A stretch of DNA of 55,526 bases from Neoluteolibacter marinus. GTDB taxonomy: Bacteria; Verrucomicrobiota; Verrucomicrobiia; Verrucomicrobiales; Akkermansiaceae. Every line of letters begins with the position of its first letter. Positions within the stretch are counted from its first letter, which is position 1. Positions 6,730-14,879 of this stretch are shown piece after piece. The DNA is taken from contig NZ_JACZFQ010000091.1 in NCBI RefSeq assembly GCF_014904755.1, positions 1-55,526 of the forward strand, in the 5' to 3' direction. The position numbers and the translations under genes are program-made. Under the pieces are notes generated by a model that did no database searches, was not told the DNA's origin, and saw only the letters and a program-made list of their open reading frames with translations.

Positions 6730-8610
6730 TCATCGGAACAGTAGGCGCAGGCTGTTCAACACCACGATTACCGTGGAGCCCTCGTGGCCAAGGACGCCGA
6801 TCGGCAGCGGGATCCAGGATCCCAGCGCGGCGATTCCCAGCAGCACCACGACGCCGAGCGAAATCGCGAGGTTCTGGCGGATGACGACGCGGCAGCGGCG
6901 GCTCAGCTGGAGGGCATCGACGATTTTCTCCAAGCGGTCCTGGGTGAGCACCACGTCGGCCTGCTCGAGGACGGCATCGCTGCCCCGCAGTCCCATGCCG
7001 ATGGAAATATCGGCGGCGGCCAGGCTGGGCGCGTCGTTGACCCCGTCGCCGGCCATGGCGACGCGTTCCCCCTGTTCCCGCCATTCCCGGATCGCCGCGA
7101 CCTTGTCCTCCGGATGCAAGCCGGCACGAAAATCCTCGAGGCCGAGCTCGCCGGCGACGAGCCGGGCCGACTCCGGCCGGTCGCCGGTCAGCATCGTCAC
7201 CCGGATGCCTTCCGCGGCCAGCTGACGGATCAACGGGGCGGCTTCGGGGCGCGGGGCATCCCGGAGCAGCAGCCGGCCTTTCAGGTCGCCGGCCTTGACC
7301 AGCACCTCGGTCAGCCCCGGCTCGGGATCCGGCAGGCCGGTGAGCCCCTCGTCGTCGGCGAACATCATCCGCCGGCCCTGGCTGGCGGCGGTGCCGGCGA
7401 TGGTGGCGCGCAGGCCCTGGCCGGCGATCGATTCGAAATCCGCGACCTCGCCCGCGTCCGGCAGCTCCCGGCGCAGCGCTTCTTTCACGATCGCGCGCGA
7501 CAACGGGTGGGTTGAATTCCCCGACAAGGCGGCGGCGACCGAGACGAGTTCGTCCCCGCGCCCTGGCGGGAGGGTCTCGGCGTCCACCAGTTCCAGTTCG
7601 CCCTTGGTCAGGGTGCCGGTCTTGTCGACGGCCAGCCGGCCGATGGTGGCGAGGTTTTCCACCGCCACGCCGCCGCGGAAGAGGATGCCGTTGCGGGCGC
7701 CGGCGGCGATGCCGGCGAGGATGGCGCTGGGAATGGAGATCACCAGGGCGCAGGGCGAGCAGACCACCAGCAGGGTCATCGCCCGGTAGAAGGCGGATCT
7801 TTCGCCGTGGTCGAGGAAGGCCGGGATGCCGTCGACGAAATGCCAGAACAGGAACATCACCAGCGCGAAGGACAGGATGGCGACGGTGTACGACGTGCCG
7901 AAGCGGTCGGTGAACCGCTGCGACGGCGCCTTGCTCGCCTGGGCCTCGCGGATCAGCCGGATGATCCGGGCGTGGGCGCTGTCGCCGGGCGGCCGGCTGA
8001 CCCCGACCTCAAGCAGGCCCCAGGTGTTGATGGTGCCGCCGAAGACGGTGTCGCCGGGGCCCTTGTCGACGGCCACCGACTCGCCGGTCAGGCTCGATTC
8101 ATCGGCGGCGCTCTCCCCGCGGGTGATCATCCCGTCCGCGGGGAATTGCTCGCCGGGCAAGACGCGGACGGTCATGCCGGTGTCGAGATCGTCCACGGCC
8201 ACCTCGCGCGTCCGGCCATCGTTTTCCACCACCAGCGCCTGCTTTGGCGCTTCGTGGAACAGGCTGCGGATCTCGCGTTCGGTGCGCGCCATGGCCATCG
8301 CCTCGAGGGCGCCGCTGAGCGAAAACAGGAACAACAGGGCGGCCCCTTCCCACCAGGCGCCGATCACCGCCGCCCCGACCGCCACCGCCAGCATCAGGAA
8401 ATGGATGTCGAGGCTGAAGCGGCGCAGCTTGCCATAGGTCTCGAGCGCGGCCTCCCAACCGCCGGCAAGATAGGCCAAGGCATAGAGACCGGTCGCGACC
8501 TGCGGCGGCGCGGACGTGCGCTCCAGCCAGATGCCGGCGAGCGCGGCCAGCCCGCAAATCCCGGCGGAGGCCAGCAGCTGGGGCCACTCTTCCCTGGCGT
8601 GATCGTCCAT
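6730..8610 (-). CDS. P1B-4-type heavy-metal-translocating ATPase
   Basis: 626 residues from ATG 8610. An upstream in-frame start at 8757 would run into the divergent gene and add a low-complexity tail, so it was not used. P-type motifs: TGES at T175, DKTGT with phosphorylated D329, THP in the nucleotide domain, and GDGVNDAP. The metal signature in the membrane is SPC (285-287) rather than CPC. The last helix carries HEGST at H609. SPC with an HEG(G/S)T motif and no N-terminal metal-binding domain defines the P1B-4 subgroup (Co, Zn, Cd or Fe efflux; CoaT/CtpD type). It converges on the DUF318 permease operon, making a small metal-efflux block. Confidence 0.93.
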   Translation of the reverse strand: MDDHAREEWPQLLASAGICGLAALAGIWLERTSAPPQVATGLYALAYLAGGWEAALETYGKLRRFSLDIHFLMLAVAVGAAVIGAWWEGAALLFLFSLSGALEAMAMARTEREIRSLFHEAPKQALVVENDGRTREVAVDDLDTGMTVRVLPGEQFPADGMITRGESAADESSLTGESVAVDKGPGDTVFGGTINTWGLLEVGVSRPPGDSAHARIIRLIREAQASKAPSQRFTDRFGTSYTVAILSFALVMFLFWHFVDGIPAFLDHGERSAFYRAMTLLVVCSPCALVISIPSAILAGIAAGARNGILFRGGVAVENLATIGRLAVDKTGTLTKGELELVDAETLPPGRGDELVSVAAALSGNSTHPLSRAIVKEALRRELPDAGEVADFESIAGQGLRATIAGTAASQGRRMMFADDEGLTGLPDPEPGLTEVLVKAGDLKGRLLLRDAPRPEAAPLIRQLAAEGIRVTMLTGDRPESARLVAGELGLEDFRAGLHPEDKVAAIREWREQGERVAMAGDGVNDAPSLAAADISIGMGLRGSDAVLEQADVVLTQDRLEKIVDALQLSRRCRVVIRQNLAISLGVVVLLGIAALGSWIPLPIGVLGHEGSTVIVVLNSLRLLFR

Positions 8611-8697
8611 GTCCCACGCTGTCGTAAGGGCGATGAACCGGCAAGGCGCCGTCTGCGAAATGCCGCGCGCCGCCTGCGGAAAGTTCGCGGATCCACC

Positions 8698-8726
8698 TTG
8701 TTTCCCCCTCCGGGCCGTGTTATGCG
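8698..8726 (+). promoter_or_regulatory. Candidate sigma-70-type promoter for the ankyrin/L,D-transpeptidase gene
   Basis: TTGTTT at 8698-8703, a 17-bp spacer, and TATGCG at 8721-8726, 12 bp before the ATG at 8739. The very short leader predicts a nearly leaderless message. This is a consensus-based guess only. Confidence 0.3.
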
Positions 8727-8738
8727 GGCCGGGTCGTG

Positions 8739-10616
8739 ATGTCGCCGTATCATGCACTTCGAACCGGTCTGGTCGCGCTGCTCGCGCTGTCCCTGGCCGC
8801 GTGCAGTGATTCCCGCCGCGACGCGCTGCGCGAACTCGGCCGCAGGGGCGTGGAAGCGTCGGGCTCGGCGCTGCTTGAATCGGTGGAAAACGGCGAGACC
8901 GAGGTCACCCGCTTGTTGCTGCAGGCGGGGGTCTACTCGGGTCAGCGCGATGCCGCGGGAAACAGCCCCCTGCAGGTGGCGCTGGAGCGGAAGCACCTGG
9001 CGATCGCCTGGGCGCTGATCGACCACGGTGCAGACCTCGCCACCGCGAATCCGGCCGGCGTGACCCCGCTCTCGCTCGCGGTTTACCAAGGGGAGACGGC
9101 TTTGACCGACCGCCTGCTCGAGGCCGGTGCGCCGCCGGTCGGCATGACCCCGGACGGTGACAAGGTGCTGCCGTGGGCGATTCGCAACGGCCGCCTCGCC
9201 TTCGTCCGCCACTTGATGGAGCGGGGTGCCGACCCGCACCAGAATGATGCCGCGGGCAACCCGCTGTTCCATGTCGCGATCGAAGCCGGCCGCCGGGATC
9301 TCGCCGAGGAACTGCTCGCGCTCGGGGCCGATGCCGCGGCGGTGAATGCCGCCGGCGAGTCCGCGCTGGTCGCCGCCATGCGCAAAAGCTGGCGCGATCT
9401 CTACAAGCCGCTGGTTCTTGCAGGAGCGGATCCCAACCTGCCCGACCGCCACGGCCGGCTGCCGCTGCAAGCGGTCATCGAGGCCGGCAACCTCGAGCTC
9501 GCGAGGATACTCGTCGATCTGGGCGCGCGGCCCGCGGGCGGATCCTGGGCGAGCGCCCTGTGGCAGGCGATCGAGGCCCGCGACCTCGGCGTCTGCCGCC
9601 TGTTGCTGAGCCTCGGGGTGTCGCCGGAAACCCGCGGGCCGTCCGGGTTGCGGCCGCTCGAGGCCGCGCTGGCGGCCGACCGGCCGGACTTCCTCCACCT
9701 GTTTCTCTGCTACGGCGCCGACGGCGATCCGCTCTACTACGAAGCTTGCCGTAGAAAGATGGACCACCAGGTCAGCCTGCTGATCGCCCACTGCGGGCTT
9801 CCCCGGCCCTTGCCGGCGCCCTTCCTCGATACCCCGCTGGGCCTGGCGATCCGTCACGGCGACCGGCGTGCCGCATCGTTGCTGCTGTCCCGCGGTGCCT
9901 CGCCCGAACAGCTGGTGGCGGAAGGCCAATCGCCGCTGTGCCTGGCGATCGTCCTCGGCCGCACGGGCATCGTCGAGGAGTTGCTGGCCCGCGGGGTCGA
10001 TCCGAACCAGCAGGTGCGCTTGCCGGTTTCGAGCTCCTTTTCGCGGATCGTCCGCGGCGGCACCATGCGCTGGTTGCTGAAAAACGACCGCAACATCACG
10101 CCGATCATGCTGGCGGCGGATTCCGGCAAGCCCGGGACCGCCCGTGCGCTGATGAAGGCGGGTGCCAAGACCAGCGTCTGGACCCGCCGCAACCACATGT
10201 GGCCGATCAACATCGCGGCGCGCAAGACCGACGTGAAGATGATGCGGGTGATGCTCGGCAAGGATCCCGAGGTCGAGCAGCGGCGGCTGGTGGTGGATCT
10301 GTCGGAGCAGCGGGTCTGGGTTTACGACTCGTCCGGGCTGGAGCTCTACACGACGAAGATTTCCACCGGCAAGAAGGGCTACGCGACGCCCACCGGGACC
10401 TTCGCGATCACCAACAAGTACCGCAACTGGACATCGACGCTCTACGACGCGAGCATGCCCTGCTTCCAGCGCCTGAGTTGCGGGGACTTCGGCTTCCACC
10501 AGGGCTACGTGCCGGGGTATCCCGCCTCGCACGGCTGCATCCGGGTTCCGCCGGGGAACGCGCAGAAGTTGTTCGCGCTGACCGAACTCGGCGACCGGGT
10601 GGAGATCCGGCAGTAA
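8739..10616 (+). CDS. Ankyrin-repeat lipoprotein with C-terminal L,D-transpeptidase (YkuD) domain
   Basis: 625 residues from ATG 8739 (a GTG sits directly before it). The N-terminus is a lipoprotein signal peptide with lipobox LSLAAC and lipidated Cys22. Residues 45-500 hold about a dozen ankyrin repeats (for example NSPLQVALERKHLAIAWALI, AGVTPLSLAV, DRHGRLPLQAVIEAGNL). The C-terminal 120 residues are a YkuD transpeptidase: LVVDLSEQRVWVYD, TPTGTFAI, and the active-site motif SHGCIRVP with catalytic Cys600. YkuD enzymes form 3-3 peptidoglycan cross-links or anchor lipoproteins to peptidoglycan. The ankyrin array probably binds a protein partner in the periplasm. Its stop lies 7 bp from the convergent protease gene. 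Confidence 0.9.
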   Translation: MSPYHALRTGLVALLALSLAACSDSRRDALRELGRRGVEASGSALLESVENGETEVTRLLLQAGVYSGQRDAAGNSPLQVALERKHLAIAWALIDHGADLATANPAGVTPLSLAVYQGETALTDRLLEAGAPPVGMTPDGDKVLPWAIRNGRLAFVRHLMERGADPHQNDAAGNPLFHVAIEAGRRDLAEELLALGADAAAVNAAGESALVAAMRKSWRDLYKPLVLAGADPNLPDRHGRLPLQAVIEAGNLELARILVDLGARPAGGSWASALWQAIEARDLGVCRLLLSLGVSPETRGPSGLRPLEAALAADRPDFLHLFLCYGADGDPLYYEACRRKMDHQVSLLIAHCGLPRPLPAPFLDTPLGLAIRHGDRRAASLLLSRGASPEQLVAEGQSPLCLAIVLGRTGIVEELLARGVDPNQQVRLPVSSSFSRIVRGGTMRWLLKNDRNITPIMLAADSGKPGTARALMKAGAKTSVWTRRNHMWPINIAARKTDVKMMRVMLGKDPEVEQRRLVVDLSEQRVWVYDSSGLELYTTKISTGKKGYATPTGTFAITNKYRNWTSTLYDASMPCFQRLSCGDFGFHQGYVPGYPASHGCIRVPPGNAQKLFALTELGDRVEIRQ

Positions 10617-10623
10617 GGGAACC

Positions 10624-12213
10624 TCACTCGGCCAGCTCCACCCGGACCCGGGCGAAGCCGGCGGGTGGCGCCGCCGGCCAGCTGACGGTCCGCTGCACGA
10701 AGCCCGGGACGGCGGGGGCGAAGGGTGCCGCGGAAGATGCCGCACCCGGAGGCAGGCCGGGCAGCCAGGACGAGACTTCCATCATTCCGGAGGTTTCGAT
10801 GACGTACGAAAGTCCCCGTAGCACGGCGTCGTCGCGCTCGGGGAAGGAGATCGAGACCGTGCCGCCCGACTCCGTCATCACCGGAACCAAGGGGTGGTCG
10901 CCGGGCAGGCGCATGAGCCCGCTTTCCGGGTCGCCGCCGAAGGCGTACTCGAGCAGGTTCTCCAGCGTGTCCTGGTCCGGGTCCTCGGTTTGTCCGGGCT
11001 GGGTGAGACCGTCCGCCCATTCGGCGTAGGACGGGGCGAGGGTGAACGACGGCGAGGCGTCGACGGTCGCGGCGGTGTCGGAGCCGGCACTCAGATCGAC
11101 GGAGATCGATGGCAGGTCCGGCAGGGCGGTCCAGCTGGCGGTGAAGGCGAGGCTGGTGCCGGCGTCGAGGGTCGCCTTGCGCAGCTCCCAGCTGCCGGAG
11201 CCGGTGGCCTCGACCACCGCGCCCGGGGCGCTGATGGAGTCCGGCTGGTGCCCGGCAGGGAAGGTAAGGGTGACGGCGAGGTTGCCCGTCAGCGCGGCCC
11301 CGACGTTGGCCACCGAGAAGTTCACGCTGCCGGGATTCAAGCGGCGGAGTGTGGTGGGGCTGGAAGCGGAGGACGGGATGGCCAGCGTGGTGGCGGTGAA
11401 GGTCGCCCGCGCGAGGCGGTGACCGGCGGGGGCCAGAATGGCGTCGACTTTGGTCACGTAGTGGGAAAGCAGGGTGTCGAAGCTGGTCGTCACGAGTCCA
11501 GTGGTGCCGGCCGCGTGGTGGGTGCCGACAAGGGCGGGTTTGCCCCCCACCAACGAGAAACTCGGACCGCCTGAGTCGCCGGGAGAGAGGGCGCACGCAT
11601 TGACCGGCGCTAGGGCTGAATTATAGGTCCAGGTGACATCGTAGGTTCCCTCTACAATGGGCCCATCTTCGTCGTCGAATCCCGTGAGGATGGCTTCGCC
11701 CGCCCTCGGTGTGCCGTTTGGGTTCTGTCCGAGCACGATAAGGGACTGCCCCTGATAGGCAGCGTCTCCTCCGGCCAGATTGTGCCACGGATAATGGGCG
11801 ACGGTGGCCGGGAGCGGAGAGGTAAGGGTCACCACGCACAAATCCGAGTTCTCCATCGCGTCGTTCTCTACCACGCCGAAGGATCCGACGGTCCGGTCCA
11901 CTTGGGTTCCGTTGGAGTCGATGAAGTGCACCACTTTGCCGGGGCCTGCCAAGGCATGGGCGGCGCAGACCAAGTGGCGGGGGCTCACTGCGCAGATCGG
12001 TGAGTAAATCGTCCCGTGGTTTGCCGAGATGTAGACCCACCAGCCGACGCCGGTGTAGTTCGATGCTCCATAAATGAAGTTCGGATTCATCAGCGGCGCG
12101 CCCGGGAAGCCGGTGAAGCGGTCGTGATCGGTGGCGTTGTAGCCTTGGACCACGAGCCCCTGGGCCGGTAGGGTGGCGGCGAGGAGCAGGCAAAGGTGGT
12201 GCGGGTGATTCAC
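10624..12213 (-). CDS. Secreted trypsin-like serine protease
   Basis: 529 residues from GTG 12213, chosen because a signal peptide starts right there (VNHPHHLCLLLAATLPAQG). A TTG at 12264 would add 17 unlikely residues. Catalytic triad in chymotrypsin fold order: His86 in LVCAAHALAG, Asp124 in NSDLCVV, and Ser214 in PGDSGGPSF. Residues 270-410 are beta-rich (CARDB/DUF11-like). The C-terminal quarter contains a Ca-binding-like DPDQDTLENLLEYAFGGDP segment and an RVRVELAE end, the tail type seen on many verrucomicrobial exported proteins. Probably extracellular. 78 bp downstream of the DUF1080 gene on the same strand. Confidence 0.88.
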   Translation of the reverse strand: MNHPHHLCLLLAATLPAQGLVVQGYNATDHDRFTGFPGAPLMNPNFIYGASNYTGVGWWVYISANHGTIYSPICAVSPRHLVCAAHALAGPGKVVHFIDSNGTQVDRTVGSFGVVENDAMENSDLCVVTLTSPLPATVAHYPWHNLAGGDAAYQGQSLIVLGQNPNGTPRAGEAILTGFDDEDGPIVEGTYDVTWTYNSALAPVNACALSPGDSGGPSFSLVGGKPALVGTHHAAGTTGLVTTSFDTLLSHYVTKVDAILAPAGHRLARATFTATTLAIPSSASSPTTLRRLNPGSVNFSVANVGAALTGNLAVTLTFPAGHQPDSISAPGAVVEATGSGSWELRKATLDAGTSLAFTASWTALPDLPSISVDLSAGSDTAATVDASPSFTLAPSYAEWADGLTQPGQTEDPDQDTLENLLEYAFGGDPESGLMRLPGDHPLVPVMTESGGTVSISFPERDDAVLRGLSYVIETSGMMEVSSWLPGLPPGAASSAAPFAPAVPGFVQRTVSWPAAPPAGFARVRVELAE

Positions 12214-12291
12214 TTGCGCTGAATCTACACCGGGGTGAAGAAAACGGCCAGTGCGGGTATTCAAGGCGACCCGCTGGAATGCGGTCCGGGG

Positions 12292-13002
12292 CTACTCCAG
12301 CAGGGGCGCGGTCTCGGCTTCTGTCGCCATGCCGGCGGGCAGCTCGAGGATCCTGATGTTGCGGAAGTGGATCTCGGCACCTTCGGACTCGAGGCAGAGG
12401 TAGCCTTTCTTGACCGACGAGTTGCGGATGCCGTTCACGAACTTGCCGTTGATGGCGAGCTTCACCGTGCCGTCGACGCAGACCACGTCGTAGCTGTTCC
12501 ATTCGCCGTGCGGCTTGCACCGGAGCTCGCGTGACATGCTGCGCTCGCCGCGCGGGTTGTCGGGGGTGCCGGTCAGGCCGTTGGCGCCGAAGAGTTCGCC
12601 GCTGATGTAGCCGGCCGGGGCGGGATTGCCGTCGGGATCCTTGTGCTGGTGGATCCAGTCGAGATCAAGCATCTGGACTTCCATGCCCGAGGGCAGGCGG
12701 TTGGCGGATGGCCTGGCGTCGCTCCACACGAAGACCCCGGAGTTGCCGCCCGGCTGCATGTGCCGCCACTCGATGTGGAGGATGAAGTTTTCATAGGGAC
12801 GGTCGCTGCGCATGACGCCGATCGGCTGCCCGCTGCAAATCAAGAGGCCGTCGCGCACGGTCCAGGTTTCGGGCGAGGTGTTGACGTCGACCCAGCCGGC
12901 GAGGTCCTTGCCATTGAAAAGAAAGCGCCAGGCGGGTGCCGCGTCTTGGGCCGGCAGGCGGGTGGCGAGGAACAGCAGGGCGAAAAGGGTGGGACGAATC
13001 AT
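12292..13002 (-). CDS. Secreted DUF1080 (3-keto-disaccharide hydrolase) protein
   Basis: 236 residues: a signal peptide ([19 protein letters not shown]), then one DUF1080 concanavalin-like jelly roll. Family landmarks are [71 protein letters not shown] and [19 protein letters not shown]. The family is greatly expanded in Verrucomicrobiota and Planctomycetota. Characterised members hydrolyse 3-keto-glycosides in the periplasm. No oxidoreductase partner is next to it. It lies 48 bp after the TpsB gene on the same strand, possibly by read-through only. Confidence 0.92.
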   Translation of the reverse strand: MIRPTLFALLFLATRLPAQDAAPAWRFLFNGKDLAGWVDVNTSPETWTVRDGLLICSGQPIGVMRSDRPYENFILHIEWRHMQPGGNSGVFVWSDARPSANRLPSGMEVQMLDLDWIHQHKDPDGNPAPAGYISGELFGANGLTGTPDNPRGERSMSRELRCKPHGEWNSYDVVCVDGTVKLAINGKFVNGIRNSSVKKGYLCLESEGAEIHFRNIRILELPAGMATEAETAPLLE

Positions 13003-13050
13003 GAGCCTTCCTACGGCCGCGGTCGCGCCGGCCTCGCGCCGGGACGGCTG

Positions 13051-14760
13051 TTAGAAGGAAAACATCATTCCGGCGTGGACCTGCGCGCCGGAGCCGTCTT
13101 TGAGTCCCCACCCGATGTCGAGCCGGGCCGTGCCGGTGCTGCCGAGGGCGAGACGCGAACCCAGGCCGATGCCGGTCAGCGATTCGTCACCGTCCCCTTC
13201 GCTCCAGCCGTGGCCGTGATCGATGAAGACGAGGCCTTGGAGCAACCAGTCCTTGCGGAAAAGTCCCGCCGCGGGGGTCCTCAGTTCCGCGGAAACCGCG
13301 TAGCCGCTGTCCGCCAGCTGGATGCGTTCACCGTAGCCGCGGACGCTGTCGTAACCGCCGAGCCCGAGTTGCTCGGTGGGCAACAGCGCGCCGCTGGCGA
13401 GTTGGGCGGTCGAGTGGAGCCGCCATGACCAGTTCCCCGGCATGGGGGCCAGCCAGGTGCCCTCGAGGCGGCCGTAGGCATAGGTCGGATCCGCTCCCGG
13501 TCGGAAAGCGTCGAACTCCTGGCGGCCGTTCTTTCCCGTCAGGTTGCCCGGACTTGCGACCAAGTCGGCCTGCAATTCGGCGCGGCCGCCCCACAGCGGG
13601 CCGCTGCCTTGCCACTCGCCGCGCAGCTGGACCACGTCGACCTCGGTCTGCGGAAAGCGGGTTTGGCCGAAGATCACGAAATTGTCCGCGCGCTTGAACT
13701 CGAGGCCGCCGCGGATCTCCTGCCGCCACTCGCCGAGCCGCGGGAGCGGCCGTCCGTAGGCGATCCCGGCGAGCCAGCTGGTGCCGTCGGAGTTGACCGG
13801 CAAGCCGCTCTGGTGGTCGACCGCAGAGACATCGGCCCAGGCTCCGGACAGCCGGATGAAGTGATGCAAGCGGTGCAGCGGGATTTCCCACGACAGGGAA
13901 TGCGCGTGGAAGCGGTCGAGCGAGTCGCCCATCGTGAACTGGTAGCCGAGGACCTGGTCGAGGCCGAAGGCATTGCCGAGGTTGAAGCCGGTGAACCAGC
14001 GGTTCTCGCCGACCGCCTCGGCGCCGGTATTGTCGTAACCGGCGTAGGCACGCCACGGCCGTTGCTCGTCGATCCGCAGCAACAGGTCGGCGCTGACCCC
14101 GTCGCCGGGGGCGGCGAACAGCTCCGCCTTCCGAAACGGATTGCGGCTCAGCCAGTCGAGGTCGGCCTGCAAGCCCGAGCTGGTGAGTAGATCCCCTTCG
14201 GTGAGATGCAGGCCGCGGCGGACCAGGCGGTTATTGAAGCGCGACATCTCCTCGATGCCCACGGCACCGATCCTGCCTTCGACGACCTCGACGACGAGTT
14301 GTCCGGCCTCGCCGCTTTGCGGCGGCACCCAGACGTCGTTCATCGGCCGGTCGTGATCGTCGTAGTGGCGGAGGATCACCTCCAGCAGGCGGTCCAGGCC
14401 GGCTTCCGTCAGCGGCTTGCCGATCCACCCGGCGAGTTCGCCGGCGAGGTCCCCGGTCGCCGCCACGGACAATCCCGTCAATTGCACGCCGCCGGCGGTG
14501 ACCGGCGGCGCATCCGTTTCGCTGCCGGAGACGACGAGTTGATCCAGGCGGTCGATCAACACCGGCGAGTCGTCGGCGACCCAGCCGTGGACCCCGGTCG
14601 CTTCCCCGAGCCTGACCACTGCGGCCGCTTCGCCTTCCGGATCACGGGGCATCAGATCCTGCGCGGCGGCCCAAGCCGACGTCGCCGCGATCGCAATCAG
14701 GAAGGCCCGGGTCAATCTCCGGCGATCCTGTCGCAGTGGTTTCGGGGATGCCCAGCACAT
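13051..14760 (-). CDS. TpsB outer-membrane transporter (ShlB/FhaC/HecB family)
   Basis: 569 residues. Signal peptide (LTRAFLIAIAATSAWAAAQ, about 16-34), an N-terminal linker, then two POTRA-like domains (about 88-165, ending VVEVVEGRIGAV, and 166-231). A 16-strand-type beta-barrel from about 235 follows, beginning RPWRAYAGYDNTG. The hallmark VRGY of the inward lid loop is in GGYDSVRGYGERI, and the protein ends in phenylalanine (MMFSF), as outer-membrane barrels do. It should export a TpsA partner across the outer membrane. The only TPS-domain protein in the window is at 20681-21787, separated by a divergent subtilase and CHAT gene. The 119 bp gap to the subtilase gene is the shared divergent promoter region. 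Confidence 0.92.
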   Translation of the reverse strand: MCWASPKPLRQDRRRLTRAFLIAIAATSAWAAAQDLMPRDPEGEAAAVVRLGEATGVHGWVADDSPVLIDRLDQLVVSGSETDAPPVTAGGVQLTGLSVAATGDLAGELAGWIGKPLTEAGLDRLLEVILRHYDDHDRPMNDVWVPPQSGEAGQLVVEVVEGRIGAVGIEEMSRFNNRLVRRGLHLTEGDLLTSSGLQADLDWLSRNPFRKAELFAAPGDGVSADLLLRIDEQRPWRAYAGYDNTGAEAVGENRWFTGFNLGNAFGLDQVLGYQFTMGDSLDRFHAHSLSWEIPLHRLHHFIRLSGAWADVSAVDHQSGLPVNSDGTSWLAGIAYGRPLPRLGEWRQEIRGGLEFKRADNFVIFGQTRFPQTEVDVVQLRGEWQGSGPLWGGRAELQADLVASPGNLTGKNGRQEFDAFRPGADPTYAYGRLEGTWLAPMPGNWSWRLHSTAQLASGALLPTEQLGLGGYDSVRGYGERIQLADSGYAVSAELRTPAAGLFRKDWLLQGLVFIDHGHGWSEGDGDESLTGIGLGSRLALGSTGTARLDIGWGLKDGSGAQVHAGMMFSF

Positions 14761-14879
14761 TTCCTGATCCGCTCATTCGGCTGTCGCAGGGAGGAGTTTC
14801 AAAAAACCGCCGGAAATGTGACACCGGCACCGAGAGGTCCCGAATAGGGGGAAAACCGAGTGACACCCGAACTCGCCAG

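Noticed and set aside
8394-10745. Long minus-strand frame opposite the ankyrin/L,D-transpeptidase gene
   Set aside because: No domain, and it crosses three real genes; the plus-strand ankyrin repeats and SHGCIR motif are decisive.
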